DNA of 64,000 bases from PALSA-188 sp050746185 (GCA_050746185.1 JBOGLA010000003.1:1-64000), one strand, 5' to 3'. Positions 33,996 through 42,713 are shown, counted from the stretch's first letter. The notes: generated by a model from the letters alone, not told the origin. Numbers and translations: made by a program.

Positions 33996-35897
33996 GTGAG
34001 TTCTTCCCCGAGCACCCCAGCGAAACACGCGGCCGTGCAGAACCTCCGCGTCATTCTTCCCGACGTTTGGGACTTGATCCGTCCCCGCCGCGCCCTCCTG
34101 GCACTGGGCTTCGTGCTGATGGTCGTCAACCGCGTCTGCGGATTCGTGCTTCCCGCTTCCACCAAACCGCTGATAGACAATGTGATCAATAAGCATCAGG
34201 TTCATCTGCTCAAGCCGCTGGTGTTCGCCGTTTTGCTGGCCACCGCCATTCAAGGTGCAACATCCTTCGCGCTCACCCAACTCTTGTCAAAGGAAGCCCA
34301 GCGCCTCATCGCCGAGCTTCGCCAAAAAGTTCAGGCGCATATTGGCCGTCTCGCCATTGCCTTTCACGATTCCAACAAAAGCGGCGTGCTGGTTTCGCGC
34401 ATCATGAGCGATGTCGAAGGCGTTCGCAACCTGCTCGGAACTGGCCTCGTTGACCTCACCGGCGGTTTGTTAACCGCCTGCATTGCCCTCGTGGTGCTTT
34501 TTCGCTTGAGTCCCGTGATGACCGGCCTGGCGTTCGCCTTTCTCAGCTGTTTTGCTCTGGCGCTGAAAAAAGCCTTCGGAACCATCCGCCCGATTTTTCG
34601 CGAGCGCGGAAAAATCAACGCCGAAGTCACTGGCAGGCTGGCTGAGTCCCTGGGAGGAGTCCGCGTCGTCAAGGGCTACCATGCCGAAGCGCGGGAGGCC
34701 GGTGTGTTCTCCGCAGGCGTGCGCCGCCTGCTCGACAACGTGATCCGCAGCTTGACCGCGACCTCCGTCATGAGCCTGTCGGCCAGCTTGCTTCTTGGAA
34801 TTGTCGGCGCCGTGATCATGTACGTCGGAGCCAGGCAGATACTCGCTCACACTCTCACCACGGGAGGATTTTTCGAATACACTCTGTTCCTCGGCTTCCT
34901 GATCGCTCCCGTCATGCAGATCGTTCAGGTCGGAACCCAACTCACGGAGGCCCTCGCAGGCCTCGAACGCACCCACGAAATTCTCAGCGAGCGTCCTGAA
35001 GATAAAGATCCCAAACGAACCGTCTCTTTACCCGAAATTTACGGCACCGTTGATTTCGACCATGTCAGCTTCAGCTACGACGGCTCCCGCACCGTTCTGC
35101 ACGACATTTCCTTTCACGCTGCGCCCGGAACCGTAACTGCTCTCATCGGATCGTCAGGCTCCGGAAAATCAACCACCATCGGCCTCGTCGCCGCTTTTTA
35201 TGTACCTTCCGCCGGTAAAGTTCTGGTTGACGGAATTGACCTCAGCACCGTTCGCCTGGATTCCTATCGCACCCGCCTGGGAACCGTCTTGCAGGAATCA
35301 TTTCTCTTCGACGGCACCATCCGCGAGAATGTCGCGTTCTCGCGCCCCGGCGCCACCGAAGAACAAATTCTCGAAGCCTGCCGCATCGCCCGCGTGGACG
35401 AATTCGCCGAATCCTTTGCCGATAAATACGACACCGTCGTGGGCGAGCGCGGAGTCAAGCTCTCTGGCGGCCAGCGCCAAAGAATCTCCATTGCCCGCGC
35501 AATTTTGGCCGAGCCGCGCATCTTAATACTGGACGAGGCCACCTCCAGCCTTGATTCCGAGTCCGAGGCATTGATCCAGCACGGCCTGTCTTACCTCATG
35601 AAAGGGCGCACCACATTCGTGATTGCTCACCGCCTCTCCACCATCCGCCGCGCCGATCAGATTCTCGTGATTGAGCAGGGACGAATCGTGGAGCGCGGCA
35701 CTCACGCCGAACTCTTCAGTCTTCGCGGCCGTTACCACGAGCTGTACACACGGCAGCATGGCCTCGAGACGAACCTGTTTCTCGCCCCCGGCGAAGGCGA
35801 TGCAATTCCCGCTTCCGAATCCGCCGCAAGGAAGCCGCAAAAAGACGACGCCGATTTGACCGACGCGCTCGATCTCGTGAGGGGCGATGTCCGCTAA
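33996..35897 (+). CDS. ABC transporter ATP-binding protein/permease (MsbA-like half transporter)
   Basis: A fused exporter half-molecule. Six membrane helices occupy the first part (for example LLALGFVLMVVNRVCGFVLP, SFALTQLLSKEAQRLIAELRQKV, the coupling loop FHDSNKSGVLVSRIMSDVEGV). The ATPase domain has LIGSSGSGKSTTIGLVAAFY, LQESFLFDGTIRENVAF, KLSGGQRQRISIARAI, ILILDEATSSLDSES and the H-loop IAHRLS. I prefer the GTG at 33996 (VSSSPSTPAKHAAVQNLRV): the longer frame to 33840 reads through repeat-like intergenic DNA. The length, about 633 residues, suits lipid A/multidrug exporters. It overlaps the next ABC gene. Confidence 0.9.
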   Translation: MSSSPSTPAKHAAVQNLRVILPDVWDLIRPRRALLALGFVLMVVNRVCGFVLPASTKPLIDNVINKHQVHLLKPLVFAVLLATAIQGATSFALTQLLSKEAQRLIAELRQKVQAHIGRLAIAFHDSNKSGVLVSRIMSDVEGVRNLLGTGLVDLTGGLLTACIALVVLFRLSPVMTGLAFAFLSCFALALKKAFGTIRPIFRERGKINAEVTGRLAESLGGVRVVKGYHAEAREAGVFSAGVRRLLDNVIRSLTATSVMSLSASLLLGIVGAVIMYVGARQILAHTLTTGGFFEYTLFLGFLIAPVMQIVQVGTQLTEALAGLERTHEILSERPEDKDPKRTVSLPEIYGTVDFDHVSFSYDGSRTVLHDISFHAAPGTVTALIGSSGSGKSTTIGLVAAFYVPSAGKVLVDGIDLSTVRLDSYRTRLGTVLQESFLFDGTIRENVAFSRPGATEEQILEACRIARVDEFAESFADKYDTVVGERGVKLSGGQRQRISIARAILAEPRILILDEATSSLDSESEALIQHGLSYLMKGRTTFVIAHRLSTIRRADQILVIEQGRIVERGTHAELFSLRGRYHELYTRQHGLETNLFLAPGEGDAIPASESAARKPQKDDADLTDALDLVRGDVR

Positions 35898-36627
35898 TAA
35901 TCGCGCCATCCACACCGAAGCCGTCTGCCGCCACTATCAAATGGGCGATACCCTGATCCGCGCCGTGGACGGTATTTCTCTCAACATACAAAAAGGGGAA
36001 TTTGTCGCCCTCCTCGGAACCTCCGGCTCCGGCAAATCTTCTTTCCTAAATCTCATTGCCGGCCTCGACCGCCCCACCTCCGGCGCTGTCATGGTTCAAG
36101 ACAGGAATCTTGCCGCTCTTTCGAGAGAAACGCTCGCAAAATACAGGCTCCGAACCGTGGGAATGGTTTTTCAGTCCTTTAATTTGATCCCCAGCATGAC
36201 CTTAATAGAGAATGTCGAACTTCCCATGCGCTTCGCCGAAGTGGATCGCAGTCAGCGCTCAGGCCTCGCCCAGAAGGCATTGCAGCGCGTCGGACTCAGC
36301 GCTCGCTGGCGGCATCGCCCAACCGAGCTCTCCGGCGGAGAGCAGCAGCGCGCCTCTCTGGCTCGCGCCTTAATCAATCAACCGCAAATATTGTTGGCCG
36401 ATGAGCCGACCGGCAATCTCGATTCGCACACCGGAACCGAGATCATGAACTTCATCCGCGAATTCAACCAGACGCTTGGGATGACCGTAGTCATGGTCAC
36501 TCACGAGCGCGCCCTCGCCGAGCGTTACGCCGGCCGCATGGTTTTCCTCGCCGATGGAAAACTCGTCGGCGACCGCGCCAACCTTGCCGCCGACTTTGCC
36601 GTGGACACCCGAGAGGCCCGCCAGTGA
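35887..36627 (+). CDS. ABC transporter ATP-binding protein (LolD/MacB type)
   Basis: A 246-residue ATPase with GTSGSGKSSFLNLIAGLDRP (Walker A), VFQSFNLIPSMT (Q-loop), ELSGGEQQRASLARAL (signature), ILLADEPTGNLDSHTG (Walker B) and MVTHERALAERYA (switch). The pattern is that of the FtsE/LolD/MacB group, which power lipoprotein release or macrolide/peptide export rather than import. It starts inside the last codons of the MsbA-like gene and shares GTGA with the following permease gene, so all three are one transcript. Confidence 0.93.
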   Translation: MSANNRAIHTEAVCRHYQMGDTLIRAVDGISLNIQKGEFVALLGTSGSGKSSFLNLIAGLDRPTSGAVMVQDRNLAALSRETLAKYRLRTVGMVFQSFNLIPSMTLIENVELPMRFAEVDRSQRSGLAQKALQRVGLSARWRHRPTELSGGEQQRASLARALINQPQILLADEPTGNLDSHTGTEIMNFIREFNQTLGMTVVMVTHERALAERYAGRMVFLADGKLVGDRANLAADFAVDTREARQ

Positions 36628-38012
36628 AGCTCTACGACTCCGCCGAACTCGCCCTGCGTAACCTCCGCGAATCCGTCCTGCGCAATTCCCTCACCACCAT
36701 CGGCATTTCCGTCGGCGTCGCTTCTCTGGTCGCGATGCTGTCTTTGGGAATCGGCCTCCAGCAACTCGCGGCGCGCCGCCTCCAGAAGTCAGGATTGTTC
36801 GATACTGTGGTGATCACCTCCAGGCGTGATCTTCGCGGCTTCAATCGCGGCCGCAATGACAATGGCCCATCCGCCGCCGAAAGCCCCGAACTCGATGAAG
36901 CCGCGCGCCTGAAAATAGCCCGGATCCCAAATGTCGTCGAGGCCTATCCCGACATTCGCCTGATTACCGACCTGAATTTCGAAGGCAAGCCACATCTCGC
37001 CATGGTGGCCGCCCTCCCATTTTCCGCCAGCAACAACGACGCCTTCGACGGAATGCAGGGTACTTTCTTTTCCTCCGAAGCCGCGCCCGAGGTCATCCTG
37101 CAAAAGTCATTCGCTGAAGAATTGCTGGGCCGCACGCCAAAAAGAGGCGAGGAAGACATCAACGTCGCCCAGCTTGGCCCTCCTTTGCTTGGCAAAGAAT
37201 TAACCATGCGCTACGCCGAACGGGTGCCCGCGCCGGCAAGTGCGGCGTCACCGGCGAATGCCGAATCCGGCAATGCTGCCTATTCCGTTGTTTCCCATGA
37301 GCTGAAATTGAAGATCGTCGGCGTCTCCGATCTCGATCCCGACAGCATGCGCGGACTAGCCCGTGCGCGCGTGTTTCTGCCTCTTAAGCTCGCCGAAAAT
37401 CTGCGCATGATGGAGTCGTCCGGCCCGCGCGATGCTGCCGAATCCGCGTCCAGCACTCCAACTTACCTGACCGTCAGCGCCCGGGTTTCAAGCCCCTCCC
37501 ATGTGCAAGAGGTCGAAGACGCAGTCAAGAAAATGGGATTCAACACATTCTCAATTATTGACGCCACCAAAAGCGTCCGCCAGTTCTTCGCCGTCCTGGA
37601 TTTATTTCTGGGAATTTTCGGCAGCCTCGCTCTGGCCGTCGCCTCCATCGGTATCGTCAACACGCTGGTCATGGCAATCCTCGAGCGCCGCCGCGAAATT
37701 GGCATCATGAAAGCCATCGGCGCGAGCGATGCGGACGTGAAAGGCTTGTTCTTCGCTGAAGCCGGCGCAATGGGGATATTAGGCGGGATTCTCGGCGTCA
37801 TTCTTGGCTGGATCATCGGTCACGTCATCAACTTCGGAACCAACATTTATCTCAAGCGCGAGCAATTCCCGCCTGAAAATATATGGTCCGTGCCGTGGTG
37901 GCTGGTCGGCGGAGCGATCGCTTTCGCCATCATCGTCAGCCTGCTTTCCGGACTCTATCCCGCAAGCCGCGCCGCCAAACTCGACCCCGTCCAGGCCCTG
38001 CGCTATGAATAG
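36624..38012 (+). CDS. ABC transporter permease (MacB/FtsX-like)
   Basis: A 462-residue permease with the MacB plan: helix 1 after LRESVLRNSLTTIGISVGVAS, a periplasmic MacB_PCD domain of about 280 residues, then three helices with LFLGIFGSLALAVASIGIVNTLVMAI, the ERRREIGIMKAIGASDADVKGLF signature, GILGGILGVILGWIIGHV and the LSGLYPASRAAKLDPVQALRYE tail. It uses the preceding ATPase to push a substrate across the envelope. It starts with GTG overlapping the ATPase stop. Repeat C begins two bases after its stop codon. Confidence 0.92.
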   Translation: MKLYDSAELALRNLRESVLRNSLTTIGISVGVASLVAMLSLGIGLQQLAARRLQKSGLFDTVVITSRRDLRGFNRGRNDNGPSAAESPELDEAARLKIARIPNVVEAYPDIRLITDLNFEGKPHLAMVAALPFSASNNDAFDGMQGTFFSSEAAPEVILQKSFAEELLGRTPKRGEEDINVAQLGPPLLGKELTMRYAERVPAPASAASPANAESGNAAYSVVSHELKLKIVGVSDLDPDSMRGLARARVFLPLKLAENLRMMESSGPRDAAESASSTPTYLTVSARVSSPSHVQEVEDAVKKMGFNTFSIIDATKSVRQFFAVLDLFLGIFGSLALAVASIGIVNTLVMAILERRREIGIMKAIGASDADVKGLFFAEAGAMGILGGILGVILGWIIGHVINFGTNIYLKREQFPPENIWSVPWWLVGGAIAFAIIVSLLSGLYPASRAAKLDPVQALRYE

Positions 38013-38014
38013 CT

Positions 38015-38063
38015 CACGTGGGGACAGCCGCCCCCGGCTGTCCAAGCCGAGCAAAGCTCGGCT
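38015..38063. repeat. Palindromic repeat C, copy 2
   Basis: Same double-hairpin as at 31064-31112 (ACGTGGGGACAGCCGCC ... GGCTGTCC, then GCCGAGCAAAGCTCGGC). It starts two bases after the stop of the MacB-like gene and may act as a transcript end. Confidence 0.85.
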
Positions 38064-38071
38064 CCCCCATA

Positions 38072-38133
38072 AAGGTCTTGCTCGTGTAGGTCTTGCTTGT
38101 GTGGGCCTTGCTCGTGTGGGCCTTGCTCGTGTG
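38072..38133. repeat. Tandem repeat, 15-base unit, about 4 copies
   Basis: Units of GGTCTTGCTCGTGTA / GGTCTTGCTTGTGTG / GGCCTTGCTCGTGTG / GGCCTTGCTCGTGTG lie between repeats C and B. The frame stays open and would encode repeated GLARV peptides, but this is upstream of the likely start of the esterase. Confidence 0.8.
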
Positions 38134-38166
38134 GGGCGGACACTCCTGTCCGCCGCCTTTGACTTT
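38131..38166. repeat. Palindromic repeat B, copy 2
   Basis: GTGGGGCGGACACTCCTGTC then CGCCGCCTTTGACTTT, matching copy 1 at 31021-31056; the stem is GCGGACA/TGTCCGC. Confidence 0.75.
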
Positions 38167-38173
38167 GCGCCCG

Positions 38174-38210
38174 GGTGCCCCACATCTGCCCGCCTTTGGC
38201 AGATGTGGGT
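38174..38210. repeat. Palindromic repeat A, copy 2 (contains the esterase start codon)
   Basis: GGTGCCCCACATCTGCC and GGCAGATGTGGGT form the hairpin; the ATG in the right arm (38203-38205) is the likely initiation codon of the esterase. Confidence 0.85.
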
Positions 38211-39063
38211 CGTCGCCACTCTCCTGATCGCTGCAACCAACCCCGCCCCCGCCCAGGGCCGCATGGACTGCGCCGCCATGAACAGCCGCATCCTCAAGCA
38301 ATCCATCCACTACTGCGTCCTGATCCCCGACGACTACGATTCAAAGAAGCCCTACCCCGTCCTCTACTTCCTCCACGGCCTGGGACAAAACGAGCAGGCC
38401 CTATTCCGAAGTGGCGGATGGGACCTGATCGAAGACCTTCGCCAGCAGAAAAAGATCAGCGAATACCTCATCGCCGCTCCCGAAGGCAAAAACAGCTTTT
38501 TCATCAACTCCGCCGACGGCAAGTTTCGCTACAGCGATTTTTTTATTCGCGAATTCATTCCTTTCATCGAGCACAAATATTCCGTTCGCAAAGACCCCGC
38601 CGGCCGCGCCATTACCGGCCTCTCCATGGGCGGATACGGCGCGCTCCGTTTCGCCTTCGCCTACCCGCAATTGTTTTCGTCAGTCAGTGCCCAGAGCGCC
38701 GCTTTAATCACCGAATCTCCACGGCAACTCAACTCTGCATTGCGATCTCAAACCCAGTTGGGCCGTGTTCTCGGCTCCCCCTTCGGAGACCCCATCAACG
38801 TCGCCCATTGGAAGCAAAACGATCCCTTCACTCTTGCTCGAACGAACAAGGCAGCGATCAGAAAATTAGCGATCTACTTCAATTGCGGAACCGAAGATAA
38901 TTTCGGATTCGAAGTCGGCGCCGAAGCCCTGCACAAACAGCTTCAGTCAGAAGGAATCAAGCACGAATTTCATTTATATCCCGGCGACCACAGCCCCCAA
39001 TATTTCCTGTCGCACCTGGCCGAAACACTGGAATTCCACTCGAAACACTTTGCCGAGCGCTAG
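38203..39063 (+). CDS. Secreted alpha/beta-hydrolase esterase (Ag85/esterase D-like)
   Basis: A 286-residue exported esterase. The catalytic serine is in GLSMGGYGALRFAFAYP; VLYFLHGLGQNEQALF forms the oxyanion region; histidine in GDHSPQYFLSHL and aspartate in NCGTEDNFGFEVG complete the triad. Family members hydrolyse esters such as feruloyl or S-formylglutathione, or transfer acyl groups. The signal peptide MWVVATLLIAATNPAPAQG begins at an ATG within repeat A, so its first residues are repeat-derived. The frame is open through all upstream repeats (to 37804), but a signal peptide is seen only from here. It may follow the MacB operon as a fourth gene. Confidence 0.85.
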   Translation: MWVVATLLIAATNPAPAQGRMDCAAMNSRILKQSIHYCVLIPDDYDSKKPYPVLYFLHGLGQNEQALFRSGGWDLIEDLRQQKKISEYLIAAPEGKNSFFINSADGKFRYSDFFIREFIPFIEHKYSVRKDPAGRAITGLSMGGYGALRFAFAYPQLFSSVSAQSAALITESPRQLNSALRSQTQLGRVLGSPFGDPINVAHWKQNDPFTLARTNKAAIRKLAIYFNCGTEDNFGFEVGAEALHKQLQSEGIKHEFHLYPGDHSPQYFLSHLAETLEFHSKHFAER

Positions 39064-39110
39064 CCACGGCCCGTGTGGCGCGGGCTGCTTTAGGCCGCCC
39101 AGGATTTTAC

Positions 39111-39148
39111 GGTGCCCCACATCTGCCCGCCTCTGGCAGATGTGGGTG
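39111..39148. repeat. Palindromic repeat A, copy 3
   Basis: GGTGCCCCACATCTGCCCGC then CTCTGGCAGATGTGGGTG. It lies in the convergent spacer between esterase and oxidoreductase genes, flanked by B-like fragments, and could serve as a two-way terminator. Confidence 0.8.
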
Positions 39149-39194
39149 TTTGGGTATACCGCGAGCCGCGTCGCGGACACTCCCATCGCATCCG

Positions 39195-40628
39195 TTAGCT
39201 TTTCCGATTAACTAAAAATTTCATCCTCCCCACCGCCATTCTCGCCGCGTGGTATCCGCACATTCCATGTACGCCCCCGCCCGGCGGGGTTGACGACGAA
39301 CATAAATACACATCTTTCGCCGACGTTCCATAACCCCGCCACGTCGGACGAAATAACATCTGCCCCACATCCATCGCTCCGCCGCTGATATCGCCGCCAA
39401 TCAGGTTGGCATCCATTTGCTCCAGCGCTGACGGCGAAAACACTCGCCGCTTCAACACGCAATCTCGAAATCCCGGCGCGAACCGCTCAAGCTGCGCTTC
39501 GATTCTCGGCAGCATATCGAAACTCGATCCATTCGGAACATGGCAGTATGCCCACGCAATGTGCTTCCCTTCCGGCGCGCGCGTCTTATCGAACAGGCTC
39601 GGCTGCGCCAGCAGCACGAACGGCCGCTCCGCATGCTCCCCCTGCGACATCGCCTTTTCCGACGCAGCAATTTCTGCGAACGTTCCTCCCAGATGCACCG
39701 TCGCCGCCCGCAGACATTGCTCCGCCTTCCACGGAATCGGCGACGACAATGCATAATCAACCTTGAACGCCGCCGGCCCGTAACGGTATCTCCCCAGCAA
39801 GTTTGTGAACGTTGCCGAAAATCGCTCACGTCCCAACCCCAACAACTGCTGTGGAGTGAGGTCGCACAACGTGAGGTTGTAATCTTTCAGCTCTGACCAT
39901 TTCTCGATCCGGCGCGAAGTCCTTATCGTTCCTCCCAACTTCACAAAATATCCGCACAAGGCGTTAGTAATGGATTGCGCCCCTCCGCGCGGAATCGGCC
40001 ATCCCACTGCGTGCGCCGCGACGCCAAGCACCATCCCGAACGCCCCGCTCAATCGTTCGTCCAAACTCAAGAACGAATGGGACGCAAGTCCGGCGAACAA
40101 TGCCTTTGTTCGTTCACTTCGAAATTTTCCGGCCAGCGTTTTCGCCGACCACAGCCCGCTCAACCCAAACCGTCCCAGCAGCAACGGATGCCGCAAAGGC
40201 AAATGAATCGGGGCCAGCACCTCCTCCGAAAACTCACTCCACCGGTCAACAAACGGCTCGAATAAATTTCGCCACCCCTTTCCATCCACCCCGAGCGCGC
40301 GTTCCGCATCCGCTAAATCCCGCTCCAACATGACCGTCGTGCCGTCATCCAGGGGATGCGCCAGCGCCGCCGGAGAATGTGTCCACCCCAGCCCGTAATC
40401 TCTCAATGGTAGGGATGAAAAGAATGGCGACCCCGCAGCCATAGGATGCACCGCCGAACCGAAATCATGCAGGAAACCCGGCAGCGTCAACTCCATGGTT
40501 CGCGCCCCGCCCCCCGCTTGCGCTTCAGCCTCGAACACGTCTACCCCCAGGCCTCTTTGGGCCAGCACAATCGCCGCCGCCAGCCCATTCGGCCCGCTTC
40601 CGATAACGCACGCCCGATATTTTCCCAT
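39195..40628 (-). CDS. FAD-dependent oxidoreductase (phytoene desaturase-like, COG1233)
   Basis: A 477-residue flavoprotein. The N-terminal dinucleotide fold is ACVIGSGPNGLAAAIVLAQRG with the ribose-binding acid in VDVFEAEAQAGGGARTMEL, which is also the family's second FAD motif. A C-terminal FAD contact is GGVHGMCGYHAARMAV. The middle, with HDFGSAVHPMAAGSPFF, matches the NAD(P)/FAD-dependent oxidoreductase branch related to carotenoid desaturases; substrates are unknown. I start at ATG 40628; a TTG one codon upstream is possible. No carotenoid genes are near. It is a single gene. Confidence 0.88.
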   Translation of the reverse strand: MGKYRACVIGSGPNGLAAAIVLAQRGLGVDVFEAEAQAGGGARTMELTLPGFLHDFGSAVHPMAAGSPFFSSLPLRDYGLGWTHSPAALAHPLDDGTTVMLERDLADAERALGVDGKGWRNLFEPFVDRWSEFSEEVLAPIHLPLRHPLLLGRFGLSGLWSAKTLAGKFRSERTKALFAGLASHSFLSLDERLSGAFGMVLGVAAHAVGWPIPRGGAQSITNALCGYFVKLGGTIRTSRRIEKWSELKDYNLTLCDLTPQQLLGLGRERFSATFTNLLGRYRYGPAAFKVDYALSSPIPWKAEQCLRAATVHLGGTFAEIAASEKAMSQGEHAERPFVLLAQPSLFDKTRAPEGKHIAWAYCHVPNGSSFDMLPRIEAQLERFAPGFRDCVLKRRVFSPSALEQMDANLIGGDISGGAMDVGQMLFRPTWRGYGTSAKDVYLCSSSTPPGGGVHGMCGYHAARMAVGRMKFLVNRKS

Positions 40629-40799
40629 CAACCTTTGCCCGTGTGGCGCGGGACCTGCCCTGAGGGAAGTCGAATGGGGCCATCGCCCGCGGCCCTTGAT
40701 TTTGATCTGCCGCTGTCTATCAAATACCGTCTATCAAATTCCCTTGTCATTCCGAACAACTTTAGTTGTGAGGAATCTGCTTTTCCCCCATACCCCGAC

Positions 40800-40836
40800 G
40801 GTGCCCCACATCTGCCCGCCTTTGGCAGATGTGGGT
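40800..40836. repeat. Palindromic repeat A, copy 4
   Basis: GGTGCCCCACATCTGCCCGC then CTTTGGCAGATGTGGGTC, identical in design to copies 1-3, followed by the same A-B-C order seen at 30969-31112. Confidence 0.85.
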
Positions 40837-40896
40837 CTTTAAGTTCACCGCGAGCCGCGTGGCGCAGACATCCGCGACTTTTGATCCCGCTATCCC

Positions 40897-40946
40897 CACG
40901 TAGGGACAGCCGCCCCCGGCTGTCCAAGCCGAGCAAAGCTCGGCTC
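40897..40946. repeat. Palindromic repeat C, copy 3
   Basis: CACGTAGGGACAGCCGCC ... GGCTGTCC and GCCGAGCAAAGCTCGGC, ending 30 bases from the stop of the lipase-maturation-factor-like gene. Confidence 0.85.
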
Positions 40947-40976
40947 GGCTCGCCACTCTCTCCCGCCCTATTAACC

Positions 40977-42596
40977 TCACTCCCTGCCAGCCGGCCACTC
41001 CTCCACCTCAATCTTACCGTTCGCATCGTGTCCCAGCGTGGGCGCATAAAGCCCCAGATACTCCCTTCTCCACCACGCCCCCGTCTCGCGCTTCTCAGCC
41101 ATCGTGGTGAACCAGTACTGAAATAAAACGGCGCGCACCTGCTTCGGCGCCTGCTTCGCAAACGGATTCCCCGCAAACAGCGCCAGCACATCCGGATCGT
41201 TCGCCAGCAATCGCTCCTCCGTGCTCGGGACAATCGGATACTCCCGCCACGAGCCTAACGAAGCAAACCACAAATTCCAGTCAAAGCGCGGCTGATACGG
41301 CGCGTAAATTCCCGGCGGCTTATATATGTCCTGCGGCTTGAAGCGAAATGGATAAGCCACCCAGTTTTTGCCATCCTCCGATCCCTGAAATTCAATTTCA
41401 TACCTGGCCCGTGTCATGACCGCGAACAGCCCGTACCGGTTCGCGATGCGAAACGGATCCAAAGCCGTAACTGGCGCAGTCGGCAGAGGAAACTGCGGCA
41501 TGAACATCCAGATCAGTGGCGCCGTCGTCGCGTAGAAAATCCAGCTAAGTACCACTGTGGTGAGGGAAAGCCTGAGCGCATTCAGAGGTGACATCTCTCG
41601 ATTCGAATCACTGTTCTCCTCCGCAGCAGCTTCAGTATGGCTCGCAGCTGACTCCGGAAACCGTAGCGATATCCTGGCCTTCCACTTCGCCGGCAGCCAC
41701 CATGCGAAAAAGCGATCGTCGAGCAATAAGAATCCCAATGCCAGCACCAGATAATTCAGAAAGCAATAATTCGCCGTAAGGATGACGCCAATTTCCCACG
41801 GCGTCACTATAAAAAACAAAATTATGCGAAAACGCCGCGGCAGAAGAAACATCCACACCAGCCCCAATTCCAGCGCCAAGGTCGCATATACGCTCGACGC
41901 ATGAAACCAGTGCGGAAGGTGCTGCACATACCAGCCAATCCACGTCGGCAGCGGCCCATTCTGGTAATAATTATCCATCGCGGTGAAGTGGCGCCACTCC
42001 GGGTCGCCGCTGGCGATTTTCGCGACGCCCGACTCGAAGTAAATCCTGAGCCATTCCCATTGCAGGAGGAACCAGCTTGCCCGCGAAGCGGGCGATGCCG
42101 TCGCCCAGCCGGGGCGAAGTCCCGGCGGAGCGAAGAACAGCGATATGAAGCCGGCCTCGAGAAGCATGCCGTCGGATTGGTATCCGGAAAAGTCTCCGGC
42201 GGCGCTGACAAAAGACAGGAAGCAGACGAAACAAATCGCTAATGTAGCGCGCGGCCATACGTTGGCCACCACCAGCAACGACGCCAGCAGTCCAATCCAG
42301 CACAATGCCATCAGCATGTGCGAGCCGCTGGAGAACCATAAGAGAGTCGGCGCAAACCAGAACCGCGCAGCGCCAAGTTGGGCCGCTACGGCCTGCAAGT
42401 ATTGACCCGCTGGAAGAATTCCGTCGGGACCGATGAGTCCGCGGATTTGAAAGATCAGCGAGAAAAAAGCGGAGAAATAGATAAGCCCTAGAGCGCGTAG
42501 AACAATCCAACGTGGAATGAGGCGGCCGGGCGGTCCGGACTGAGAGTCAAAAAGCCATTTAGCTACGGACGCAGGCCGCCAGTCCATATTTTGCAA
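40977..42596 (-). CDS. Lipase maturation factor (LMF1) family membrane protein
   Basis: A 539-residue membrane protein homologous to eukaryotic lipase maturation factor 1. Family motifs: RALGLIYFSAFFSLIFQIRGLIGPDGILPA near the start, QSDGMLLEAGFISLFFAPPG, LLQWEWLRIYFESGVAKIASGDPEWRHFTAMDNYYQNGPLPTWIGWY (the most conserved block), and ILTANYCFLNYLVLALGFLLLDD. About eight helices are followed by a soluble C-terminal domain (FQGSEDGKNWVAYPFRFKP). In animals LMF1 helps fold lipases; the bacterial role is unknown. The ATG three codons in is an alternative start. Confidence 0.88.
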   Translation of the reverse strand: MQNMDWRPASVAKWLFDSQSGPPGRLIPRWIVLRALGLIYFSAFFSLIFQIRGLIGPDGILPAGQYLQAVAAQLGAARFWFAPTLLWFSSGSHMLMALCWIGLLASLLVVANVWPRATLAICFVCFLSFVSAAGDFSGYQSDGMLLEAGFISLFFAPPGLRPGWATASPASRASWFLLQWEWLRIYFESGVAKIASGDPEWRHFTAMDNYYQNGPLPTWIGWYVQHLPHWFHASSVYATLALELGLVWMFLLPRRFRIILFFIVTPWEIGVILTANYCFLNYLVLALGFLLLDDRFFAWWLPAKWKARISLRFPESAASHTEAAAEENSDSNREMSPLNALRLSLTTVVLSWIFYATTAPLIWMFMPQFPLPTAPVTALDPFRIANRYGLFAVMTRARYEIEFQGSEDGKNWVAYPFRFKPQDIYKPPGIYAPYQPRFDWNLWFASLGSWREYPIVPSTEERLLANDPDVLALFAGNPFAKQAPKQVRAVLFQYWFTTMAEKRETGAWWRREYLGLYAPTLGHDANGKIEVEEWPAGRE

Positions 42597-42688
42597 GCGA
42601 GGCGTCAGCCATTATACAAGCGGCTCGATGGAGAACGGGTGTCCCGCCGGTCATGTCAGGCATCCCCGCTCGACGCACTTGCTGCTAT

Positions 42689-42713
42689 CCGCCCAAAAAG
42701 TTCAACTTCTTGG
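42689..42713. other. 25-base imperfect palindrome
   Basis: GCCCAAAAAGTTCAACTT then CTTGGGC: arms GCCCAA/TTGGGC and AAGTT/AACTT around a single C. It lies between the end of the PEP-CTERM gene and the start of the LMF1-like gene and could be an operator or a transcript hairpin. Confidence 0.35.

Larger units (their letters stand above)
40629..40976. other. Intergenic repeat mosaic
   Basis: No gene. It contains a CCTGCCCTGAGGGAAGTCGA fragment, a direct repeat of GTCTATCAAAT (near 40714-40740), a TTCCGAACAACTTTAGTTGT stem, repeat A (40800-40836), a B-like fragment (40855-40885) and repeat C (40897-40946). Confidence 0.6.

Noticed and set aside
37804..38202. Open frame extending the esterase upstream through the MacB gene end and the repeats
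   Set aside because: It encodes repeat translations and antisense-like residues; the signal peptide begins only at 38203.
30930..41000. CRISPR array
   Set aside because: The repeats are palindromic, spaced irregularly over kilobases, lack uniform spacers and have no cas genes nearby.
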